DNA of 5,061 nucleotides from an uncultured Treponema sp. GTDB taxonomy: Bacteria > Spirochaetota > Spirochaetia > Treponematales > Treponemataceae. The notes beneath the pieces were generated by a model. That model ran no database searches and had not been told where the DNA came from. It was given only the letters and a program-made list of their open reading frames with translations. Location: contig CAMNGY010000155.1 in the NCBI GenBank assembly GCA_946538795.1, positions 1 through 5,061 on the forward strand. The letters run 5' to 3'. Shown piece by piece: positions 1 to 5,061 of the stretch (within the stretch, counting starts at the first letter, position 1; each line of letters starts with the position of its first letter). Position numbers and translations under genes: made by a program.

Positions 1-242
1 TGGACGAACCGGACCTGCACGGAAGGAAGGACATAAACGTGTTCAAGGGCGTTGTCGAGGAGCCCGTGTACACGGGATTCCAGTCCAAGTTCTACGTGCG
101 CCTGGAAAACGGCTCCATAATCAAGGTGTTCAAGCAGCACGTGAACTACCTGGACGACGGGCCGGAAATTCAGTGGAAGGACACGGTCTACGTCTCCTGG
201 GCCGCCAATGACGGTTACATCGTCGAGGACATCAACAAATGA
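1..242 (+). CDS. potA: PotA C-terminal end, polyamine ABC transporter ATPase (5' partial)
   Basis: This is the last 79 or so codons of a polyamine-importer ATPase. The reading frame is open from the window edge (first full codon at base 3) to TGA at 240-242. The visible part is the TOBE/OB-like regulatory domain that follows the nucleotide-binding domain in PotA-type ATPases: alternating short beta-strands such as GVVEEPVYTG, KFYVRLENG and DTVYVSWAANDGYIVED. The Walker motifs and the start codon lie upstream of the window. The stop overlaps the potB ATG in an ATGA, so the two are translationally coupled. In this family PotA hydrolyses ATP on the cytoplasmic face of the PotBC channel. Assignment to PotA rather than a related MOI-family ATPase rests mainly on the potBCD neighbours. 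The GTG at 39 is an internal valine codon, not a start. Confidence 0.9.
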   Translation, partial: DEPDLHGRKDINVFKGVVEEPVYTGFQSKFYVRLENGSIIKVFKQHVNYLDDGPEIQWKDTVYVSWAANDGYIVEDINK

Positions 243-1213
243 CGGACAAGAGCGTCAAGTACAAGAAGGCAAACCCCGGCCCTGTCTACGCCTGGCCTAT
301 GGGCCTGTGGTTCTCGGTGTTCTTTGCGGCACCGCTCCTGATTATCGTGGTCTACTCCTTCCTGAAGAGGGACGTCTACGGAGGAGTCGTCAGGGAATTC
401 AGCCTGAAGGCATACTCGCAGATGTTTACCCCTGCCTACGGTATGATCTTCCTGCGGACGCTCTGGATAGCGGTCATCTCCACTGCCGTGACGATTGCCA
501 TTGCCCTGCCCTGCGGCTATGCGATGGCAAAAAGCCGGCACCAGACCCTGCTGCTCATCCTGGTCATCATCCCCTTCCTGACAAACTCCCTCATCCGCAT
601 ATTCGCATGGATGACGATATTGGGCGACAACGGAATGCTCAACTCCATCCTGAGGGGAATTCATTCCGTCGTGCACGGGAAAATCCTGCATGACGGGATT
701 CCGTTTGTCCCCCACAAGTTCATGTTCACGCAGACCGCCGTCATTCTGGTCAGCATCTACATGTACCTGCCATACGCAATACTGCCTGTTTTCACGGCAG
801 TGGACCGGTTTGACTTCACCCTGCTGGAAGCTGCCCGTGACCTTGGCTCCACAAAGATCAAGTCCATGTTCCTGGTCCTCATTCCCAACATCAGGAGCGG
901 CATTATAAGCGCGCTGATTTTCACGTTCATTCCGATTTTCGGATCCTATACCGTACCCCAGATGGTAGGCGGAAAAGATTCCTACATGCTGGGAACGCTC
1001 GTCGTGGACCAGGTGCAGAAGGTGCGCAACTGGCCGCTCGCCTCCGCGTTCAGCGTCATGATAACGCTGCTTTCCATGCTGGCAATCCTCTGGATGCTCG
1101 TGTCAAACAAGAAGGAGGCCGACTTGAAGAAGGTTTCGTCTAAGGAAGACACGAATTCGACCGGAACCGCCCGGATTTTCGCGAAGAGCCTTGCCGAGGG
1201 GGCCGCAAAATGA
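239..1213 (+). CDS. potB: PotB, polyamine ABC transporter permease
   Basis: Inner-membrane permease of 324 residues, one half of the polyamine channel. Hydrophobic segments lie at about residues 21-41, 70-95, 104-125, 165-187, 218-236 and 267-288, giving the six-helix layout of the family. The cytoplasmic EAA loop that docks on the ATPase is clear: EAARDLG at 197-203, followed by the conserved proline at 216 (LVLIPNIRSG). The phrase NSLIRIFAW at 116-124 is also typical of PotB. The start ATG overlaps the potA stop, with a GAGGA ribosome binding site at 225-229 inside potA. After the last helix there is a polar tail of about 36 residues rich in Lys, Ser, Glu and Thr, which makes the protein longer than E. 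coli PotB (about 280 residues). The stop overlaps the potC start. PotB rather than PotC is assigned from gene order and sequence character. Confidence 0.95.
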   Translation: MTDKSVKYKKANPGPVYAWPMGLWFSVFFAAPLLIIVVYSFLKRDVYGGVVREFSLKAYSQMFTPAYGMIFLRTLWIAVISTAVTIAIALPCGYAMAKSRHQTLLLILVIIPFLTNSLIRIFAWMTILGDNGMLNSILRGIHSVVHGKILHDGIPFVPHKFMFTQTAVILVSIYMYLPYAILPVFTAVDRFDFTLLEAARDLGSTKIKSMFLVLIPNIRSGIISALIFTFIPIFGSYTVPQMVGGKDSYMLGTLVVDQVQKVRNWPLASAFSVMITLLSMLAILWMLVSNKKEADLKKVSSKEDTNSTGTARIFAKSLAEGAAK

Positions 1214-2085
1214 GGTGGCTGTTCTCAAACCCCTTCTCCCTATACCTCAAGGCACGCCGCCCGTCGGAATCTTCCCGCCATGCGAAAAAACGCTGGAAGA
1301 TGTACAACCCGACGATAAGCTTCTCAAAGGTCGTCCTGGTCCTGTCGCTCGTTTTCCTCTTCCTGCCCCTTTTTGTCATCACCTTCTATTCGTTCAACGA
1401 GAGCAAGGACACAGAGTTCACCCGCGTATCGTTCATCTGGTACGAGAAGCTTTTCCTTGGTTCTGGTGACCTCTGGCACGCCCTGTACAACAGCCTGGTC
1501 ATAGCGGTGGCCTCTTCGGTCGTCGCTACGGTGCTGGGGACGCTGGCCGCAATCGGTGTGGGCTGGTACAAATTCCGTGGCAGGGGCTACATACAGACTA
1601 TGAGCTTCCTTCCGATGGTACTTCCCGAAGTTATCATGGGTGTTTCCCTTTTGATTTTCTTCAGCGGGGTCAAACTCTCGCTCGGGCTCTTCTCCATATT
1701 CATCGCGCATACGACTTTCTGCCTGCCGTTCGTGTACCTGATGGTCAGCGCGAGGATTGACGAGTTTGACTACACTATAATCGAAGCGAGCCATGACCTG
1801 GGGGCAAACGAGCGGCAGACACTCCTGCTCGTCATCATCCCGGCAATCATGCCGGGCGTCGTGTCTGGCTTCATGGTGAGCGTCACTATGTCGCTGGAAG
1901 ATTACGTCATAACCTCGCTGGTTTCCGGACCGGGCAGCACGACGCTGCCGCTCTACGTCTACTCAATGATCCGTTTCGGCGTCAGCCCGGTAATAAACTC
2001 GCTGTCGTTCGTACTGATTCTCGTAATCTGCGCGATTACCTTCCTGCTTCGCAAGGGACTGAAAGGCTTCGCCGCATCACACTAA
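1210..2085 (+). CDS. potC: PotC, polyamine ABC transporter permease
   Basis: Second channel subunit, 291 residues. Membrane segments are visible at about 40-61, 93-117, 131-152, 160-180, 214-235 and 263-280. The EAA loop reads EASHDLG at 192-198 with the conserved proline at 211 (IIPAIMPG). The start at 1210 is chosen because it overlaps the potB stop (ATGA) and has a GAGGGGG ribosome binding site at 1196-1202. It gives an N-terminal extension of about 38 mostly basic and polar residues before the first helix, longer than in E. coli PotC. The alternative ATG at 1300 would remove it, but its only purine-rich stretch directly abuts the codon with no spacer. PotC pairs with PotB in the inner membrane and receives substrate from PotD. 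The stop lies 34 bases before potD. Confidence 0.95.
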   Translation: MRWLFSNPFSLYLKARRPSESSRHAKKRWKMYNPTISFSKVVLVLSLVFLFLPLFVITFYSFNESKDTEFTRVSFIWYEKLFLGSGDLWHALYNSLVIAVASSVVATVLGTLAAIGVGWYKFRGRGYIQTMSFLPMVLPEVIMGVSLLIFFSGVKLSLGLFSIFIAHTTFCLPFVYLMVSARIDEFDYTIIEASHDLGANERQTLLLVIIPAIMPGVVSGFMVSVTMSLEDYVITSLVSGPGSTTLPLYVYSMIRFGVSPVINSLSFVLILVICAITFLLRKGLKGFAASH

Positions 2086-2119
2086 AACTGATACTGATAT
2101 TGATGGAGGAAATGCTATT
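2086..2119 (+). promoter_or_regulatory. potC-potD spacer with strong ribosome binding site
   Basis: This 34-base spacer is the only true gap inside the pot operon. It holds a near-ideal Shine-Dalgarno sequence, GGAGGA at 2105-2110, nine bases before the potD ATG, which supports that start. It is stronger than the internal sites before potB and potC. Binding proteins are commonly made in excess over their permeases, and this is consistent with that. Just upstream are two copies of CTGATA (2088-2099) and a related TTGATG (2100-2105). No convincing promoter or terminator hairpin is seen in the spacer. Confidence 0.75.
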
Positions 2120-3205
2120 ATGCGTTTTGAGAAAAACATCTGCGGCATGGCGGCCCTGTCCGCCTTGTTCCTGGCGGGCACAGCCTGCTTCTCTTCCTGC
2201 TCTAAGGGCGGGGAGGCCGTACAGAAAGATGACAAGAAGCTGAACATCTATACCTGGACCTACTATACGCCCGAGGATGCAGTAAAGCAGTTCGAGCAGG
2301 AGTTCGGCATAGATGTCACGATCGACGAGTATGCATCCAACGAGGAGATGTATGCAAAGCTTCGCGCTGGCGGCGGCAAGGGCTACGACATCGTGGTCCC
2401 TTCCCAGGACTACAGCTCCATAATGATCAAGCAGGGGATGCTCCGCGAGATAGACCAGTCCAAGTTCACGAACAAGGGCAACATCAACCCCAAGGTGCTT
2501 GAGAAGGCGACTTATGACCCGGACATGAAATACTGCGTCCCCTACTACTTCGGGGCGGCAGGCATCTCCGTAAACAAAACCAAGGTCCCCGAAGGGGGGT
2601 ATGCGCGCGACTGGAGCATTTTCGCCGACAAACGCTTTGCCGGCCATGCGACAATGATGGACGACATGCGGGAAGTCATAGGAGATGCCCTTGTAAGCCT
2701 GGGCTATGATGTGAACACCCTTGACGAGGCGCAGCTAGAGGAAGCGAAGCAGCTCATCGTGGCCAAATGGAAACCAAACTTGGTCAAGTTTGATGCGGAA
2801 AGCTTTGGCAAGTCCTTTGCGTCCGGTGACTTCTGGCTCTGCCAGGGTTATGCCGAAGTCATTTACGGCGAGGTCAGCGAGGACAAGCAGGCCGACACCA
2901 TAGACTTCTTCATCCCTGCGGAAGGCGGCCCCGCATACCTGGATTCCCTCTGCATACTGAAGGACAGCCAGCACTATGCGAGCGCGAACGATTTCATCAA
3001 CTTCATCCACAGGCCGGAAATCTACGCCATGTTCCTGGACTACTTCCGTTTCCCCTGCTTCGTCAACCCGTCTGCCCAGCAGTACATGAAGACCACGCCG
3101 ATGTATGAGGCAAGCGAGATGGACAACTGTACGCTCAAGATGGATCTAGGAGAGGGGCTGGACAAATACAACAACGTCTGGCAGGAAGTCCGCTTCTCGG
3201 ACTAA
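2120..3205 (+). CDS. potD: PotD, polyamine-binding lipoprotein
   Basis: Extracytoplasmic polyamine receptor of 361 residues, similar in length to E. coli PotD (348). The N-terminus has basic residues, a hydrophobic core (about 9-22) and cysteines at 23 and 27. C27 in FSSC, followed by SKGGE, is the likelier lipid-attachment site under relaxed spirochaetal lipobox rules. The mature part matches PotD closely: YTWTYYTP (44-51), the SNEEMYAKL helix start (73-81), YDIVVPS (89-95) and DDMREV (181-186). By mental alignment to E. coli PotD, W46, Y49, D182, E185 and D275 correspond to ligand residues W34, Y37, D168, E171 and D257. Y85, W229 and W255 are replaced by D97, C241 and Y273. Binding of spermidine and/or putrescine is expected, but the preference cannot be read from sequence. 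It delivers substrate to PotBC. It ends the operon and is followed by a hairpin. Confidence 0.96.
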   Translation: MRFEKNICGMAALSALFLAGTACFSSCSKGGEAVQKDDKKLNIYTWTYYTPEDAVKQFEQEFGIDVTIDEYASNEEMYAKLRAGGGKGYDIVVPSQDYSSIMIKQGMLREIDQSKFTNKGNINPKVLEKATYDPDMKYCVPYYFGAAGISVNKTKVPEGGYARDWSIFADKRFAGHATMMDDMREVIGDALVSLGYDVNTLDEAQLEEAKQLIVAKWKPNLVKFDAESFGKSFASGDFWLCQGYAEVIYGEVSEDKQADTIDFFIPAEGGPAYLDSLCILKDSQHYASANDFINFIHRPEIYAMFLDYFRFPCFVNPSAQQYMKTTPMYEASEMDNCTLKMDLGEGLDKYNNVWQEVRFSD

Positions 3206-3215
3206 GAGGCATTCT

Positions 3216-3287
3216 GCCGCCCCAATCATCCGGCCAAGCGTCCCCTCCGTTATAACGGATAACGGAGGGTGCGGCGGCCCTATTTTT
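3216..3287 (+). terminator. Probable rho-independent terminator of the pot operon
   Basis: Ten bases after the potD stop begins a structured region. Its core is a perfect 10-bp stem, CCCTCCGTTA (3243-3252) with TAACGGAGGG (3260-3269), around a 7-base loop. CG/CG and a wobble pair (3239-3241 with 3271-3273) can lengthen it past one mismatch. An outer arm, GCCGCC (3216-3221) with GGCGGC (3273-3278), competes with that extension. Either fold ends a few bases before a T5 run (3283-3287), which orients the element for + strand transcription. The run is short and lies 13 bases past the core stem, so this is not a textbook terminator. No comparable T-run follows the core hairpin on the - strand. Confidence 0.6.
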
Positions 3288-3328
3288 GGCACACGGGCCA
3301 GAAAAGCCAGCCCGCACGCCCCGGACCA

Positions 3329-3343
3329 GCCCGGACGCCGGGC
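3329..3343 (-). terminator. Short GC hairpin after the ATPase stop, possible weak terminator
   Basis: GCCCGG (3329-3334) and CCGGGC (3338-3343) form a 6-bp all-GC stem with a 3-base loop, one base past the stop codon of the - strand ATPase gene. A second candidate pair lies further on, CGGGC (3294-3298) with GCCCG (3310-3314). On the - strand only a TTTT (3302-3305) follows, about 25 bases after the first stem, so an intrinsic terminator is not well supported. It could instead be a 3'-end stabilising hairpin or chance pairing in GC-rich DNA. Confidence 0.3.
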
Positions 3344-3344
3344 A

Positions 3345-4067
3345 TCACAGGACTGCGTTCAGGAACTGTTTGAGCCGGTCTGACTTTGGGGACTGGAATA
3401 TATCACTGGGGCTGCCGCTTTCGGCAATGAGTCCCCCGTCCATAAAGAGGACACGGGTAGCCACTTCCCGCGCGAAGCCCATCTCGTGGGTAACAACAAT
3501 CATCGTCATTCCTTCCTTTGCCAGATCTTTCATGAGGGCAAGAACCTCGCCTACCATCTCCGGATCCAGCGCGCTCGTCGGCTCGTCAAACAGAATGGCT
3601 TTGGGATTCATTGCAAGCGAGCGGACAATGGCGATCCGTTGCTTCTGACCGCCGGAAAGCGATGAGGGGTATGCGTCAGCCTTGTCCGCAAGACCAATCC
3701 GCGAGAGCAGGGCAAGTGCATTCTCCTTCGCTTCCTCCTCCCCCTTCAGCTTGAGCGTGACCGGTGCCAGCGTTATGTTCTGCATGACCGTCAGGTGGGG
3801 AAAAAGATTGAAGTGCTGGAACACCATGTTCATCTTCTGGCGGACTTTGTTTATGTCGGTGTCTTTCGCCGTGATGTCCTTCCCGTCAAAGACAATGCTC
3901 CCGCTGTCCGGTTTTTCCAGCAGGTTCAGGCAGCGCAGGAAGGTTGACTTGCCCGCGCCGGACGGGCCGATTATGACTATTTTCTCACCGTCGCAAATCG
4001 TCTCGCTGATTCCGTTCAGTATGGTCAGATTGCCGAAACGTTTTACCAGCTGCTTAACTTCTATCAC
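3345..4067 (-). CDS. Polar amino acid ABC transporter ATPase (GlnQ/HisP-like)
   Basis: Complete 240-residue ATPase of the polar amino acid uptake family, the usual length. All motifs are intact: Walker [10 protein letters not shown] (34-42), Q-loop Q84 in [13 protein letters not shown], signature LSGGQ (137-141), Walker B ILFDEP (158-163), D-loop SALD (165-168) and H-loop H194 in [12 protein letters not shown]. The phrases FNLFPHLTV and [10 protein letters not shown] mark the GlnQ/HisP/ArtP group rather than other importer ATPases. A small departure is VRSLAM at 148-153, where ARALAM is usual. The start is GTG at 4067, which overlaps the end of the permease gene by 14 bases. The only ribosome-binding candidate is AAGG about 10 bases upstream, so translation is probably coupled to the permease. 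It would energise the permease encoded just upstream. The substrate (Gln, Arg, His, Cys or another) cannot be told from the ATPase. Confidence 0.95.
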   Translation of the reverse strand: MIEVKQLVKRFGNLTILNGISETICDGEKIVIIGPSGAGKSTFLRCLNLLEKPDSGSIVFDGKDITAKDTDINKVRQKMNMVFQHFNLFPHLTVMQNITLAPVTLKLKGEEEAKENALALLSRIGLADKADAYPSSLSGGQKQRIAIVRSLAMNPKAILFDEPTSALDPEMVGEVLALMKDLAKEGMTMIVVTHEMGFAREVATRVLFMDGGLIAESGSPSDIFQSPKSDRLKQFLNAVL

Positions 4068-4725
4068 TTTTCGCCAGCCTTTTTTCGAATACGGAGAAGA
4101 GCTTGGTCAGCCCTACCGTAAGCATAAGATATATTGCCGCACAGCAAAGCAGGGGAATCCATGCGTTGTAGGTAGCGTTCCTGATATTGTCGCATGACTT
4201 CTGCAAGTCCATGACGGCAATAAAGCTGGCGACCGATGTTTCCTTGATGAGGGCGATGAACTCGCTTGTGAATGTCGGCAATATCGTACGGAATGCCTGC
4301 GGCATTATGATTTTCATCATGGTCTGAGACCAGTTGAGGCCGAGCGAACGGCCCGCCTCCATCTGTCCGGCATCCACGCCCTGAATGCCGGCACGGAAAA
4401 TCTCAGTGCAGTAGGCCCCGGAATTTATGCCGAACGAGATGATTGCGACAAGGACAGCGTTTTTCACTCCTATAGGCGAGAATATGACGAAATAGAAAAT
4501 CATCAGCTGTGTCGCCATAGGTATACCGCGTATAACGGTCGTATAGATGTTGGCTATCACGACGAGCGGCTTCTTCTTGGAAATTTTGCACAGGGCAAAC
4601 GCACATCCCAGAACCGAGCCGATGGCCACCGCGCAAAGAGAAATGAGGAGCGTCGTTCCCAGCCCCTGAGGGACGAGCCGCCAGCGTCCCTTCGCTATCA
4701 TCGTGTCATAGAAAGACTGCCACAT
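4054..4725 (-). CDS. Polar amino acid ABC transporter permease (GlnP/HisM-like)
   Basis: Complete 223-residue inner-membrane permease of the HAAT/PAAT family. Hydrophobic segments lie at about 21-46, 57-82, 88-105, 150-170 and 188-210, the five-helix pattern of this family. Diagnostic phrases are [11 protein letters not shown] (20-30), [14 protein letters not shown] (66-79), [14 protein letters not shown] (103-116) and the ATPase-docking EAA loop EAGRSLGL (123-130), with P142 as the following conserved proline. No second permease gene is visible, so a homodimer is likely. The N-terminus matches the family and the start is sound, although no good Shine-Dalgarno sequence precedes it (ACCGGA abuts the ATG). 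The upstream binding-protein gene stops only six bases before, so reinitiation by ribosomes finishing that gene is likely. Its end overlaps the ATPase start by 14 bases. Confidence 0.95.
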   Translation of the reverse strand: MWQSFYDTMIAKGRWRLVPQGLGTTLLISLCAVAIGSVLGCAFALCKISKKKPLVVIANIYTTVIRGIPMATQLMIFYFVIFSPIGVKNAVLVAIISFGINSGAYCTEIFRAGIQGVDAGQMEAGRSLGLNWSQTMMKIIMPQAFRTILPTFTSEFIALIKETSVASFIAVMDLQKSCDNIRNATYNAWIPLLCCAAIYLMLTVGLTKLFSVFEKRLAKSDRS

Positions 4726-4731
4726 TCCGGT

Positions 4732-5061
4732 TTACTTGCGTACTATTATGACCTGATTCGTTGAAAAGTAGCTGTCAGAAAAATCGACGTTCTTGCGCCT
4801 CTCTTCCGTCGCCGTCATGCCGGACGCAATGAAGTCTATTGCTCCGGACTGCAAGGCGGCTATGAGCGAGTCGAATTCCATGTTCACGACCTGAAGCTTG
4901 GCCTGGTAGTCGCGGGCAATCATCTGTCCCAGCGTTATGTCGAATCCGATCGGCTCCGAGCTTTCTATGTACTCGAACGGCGGGAAAGCCGCGTTTGTTC
5001 CCATCTTCAGGATCTTGCTGCCAGCAGTGATTATTTCGTCAGGAATGAGAATCTGACCGTC
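4732..5061 (-). CDS. Amino acid ABC transporter substrate-binding protein: first lobe only, truncated at the hinge and cut by the window edge
   Basis: The visible 109 residues match the first lobe of polar amino acid binding proteins (SBP family 3, HisJ/GlnH-like). They include the opening strand LKMGTNAAFPPFEY, then GFDITLGQMIARD, FDSLIAALQSGAIDFI, SGMTATEERR and DFSDSYF. R88 of the fragment (in TEER) aligns with the carboxylate-binding Arg77 of HisJ. The frame is open to the window edge, so the true start and any signal peptide lie beyond it. The ATG at 5002-5004 falls inside the first beta-strand motif and is not a credible start. The anomaly is the TAA at 4732-4734, directly after VIIVRK, where the family normally crosses to lobe 2 and continues for some 120-150 residues. 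Only six bases separate this stop from the permease, so lobe 2 is absent here, not frame-shifted. It may be a pseudogene by deletion, an unusual receptor, or an assembly error. Confidence 0.85.
   Translation of the reverse strand, partial: DGQILIPDEIITAGSKILKMGTNAAFPPFEYIESSEPIGFDITLGQMIARDYQAKLQVVNMEFDSLIAALQSGAIDFIASGMTATEERRKNVDFSDSYFSTNQVIIVRK

Noticed and set aside
208..715. Long open frames in another + frame and on the - strand (about 160 codons each)
   Set aside because: Both fall inside potB, which has clear membrane helices and an EAA loop. The translations are rich in His, Arg, Asp and Pro and look like shadow frames.
1324..1794. Open frame of 156 codons on the - strand
   Set aside because: Antisense to conserved potC, with low-complexity charged residues and no family resemblance.
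1300..2085. Shorter potC starting at the ATG at 1300
   Set aside because: The purine-rich stretch touches the start codon with no spacer. The ATG at 1210 has a properly spaced GAGGGGG and the coupled ATGA overlap. The shorter form remains possible but is less likely.
2036..2647. Open frame of about 200 codons on the - strand
   Set aside because: It lies antisense to the well-supported potC end and potD. Its protein shows no recognisable motif and it is explained by the GC-rich codon pattern of potD.
3206..3344. Small RNA gene, attachment site or insertion remnant in the intergenic region
   Set aside because: The region is only 139 bases. It has hairpins but no promoter-like sequence, target-site duplication or tRNA-like fold that I can see, and a terminator region between convergent operons explains it.
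3286..3648. Open frame on the + strand spanning the intergenic region into the ATPase gene
   Set aside because: Two thirds of it is antisense to the ATPase gene. It has no convincing ribosome binding site and no recognisable domain, and it begins inside the hairpin region.
3682..4197. Open frame of 171 codons on the + strand
   Set aside because: Antisense to the ATPase and permease genes, whose motifs are complete. The frame is Ser/Phe/Arg-rich and typical of a shadow.
4732..5004. Receptor gene beginning at the ATG at 5002-5004, giving a 90-residue small protein
   Set aside because: That methionine lies inside the conserved LKMGTNAAFPPFEY strand. The frame stays open upstream to the window edge, and no Shine-Dalgarno sequence precedes it.

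Overview
The window holds two ABC importer operons of common families that converge on a short intergenic region. The best guess for the source is a spirochaete of the Treponema type, at moderate confidence. GC content is above half, and the potA-potB-potC-potD order is the one known from Treponema pallidum. The polyamine receptor also carries a lipoprotein-type signal, unlike the plain secretory signal of E. coli PotD. No rRNA, tRNA or taxonomic marker gene is present, so the assignment rests on resemblance only.

Positions 1-3205 on the + strand carry a polyamine (spermidine/putrescine) importer: the C-terminal end of the ATPase PotA, the permeases PotB and PotC, and the binding lipoprotein PotD. 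The potA/potB and potB/potC junctions are ATGA stop/start overlaps, which indicates one translationally coupled transcript. potD follows after 34 bases with its own strong ribosome binding site, as suits a receptor needed in excess. PotD would capture polyamine outside the inner membrane, PotB/PotC would form the channel, and PotA would power it from the cytoplasm.

Positions 3206-3344 are a GC-rich intergenic region with several inverted repeats. One is a perfect 10-bp hairpin followed by a T-run, probably the pot terminator.

Positions 3345-5061 on the - strand carry a polar amino acid (PAAT/HAAT family) importer in the order binding protein, permease, ATPase. The binding protein runs off the window at its N-terminal end. 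Unexpectedly, it stops at the hinge after the first lobe, six bases before the permease start. The second lobe, which normally supplies about half of the ligand site, has no room to be encoded here. This is the one clear anomaly in the window: a decayed gene, a rearranged or circularly permuted receptor, or an assembly deletion.

No phage, insertion sequence, CRISPR array, toxin-antitoxin or defence gene is seen, and nothing amounts to a new multi-gene system. Coding density is high and no gene-free stretch exceeds 140 bases.
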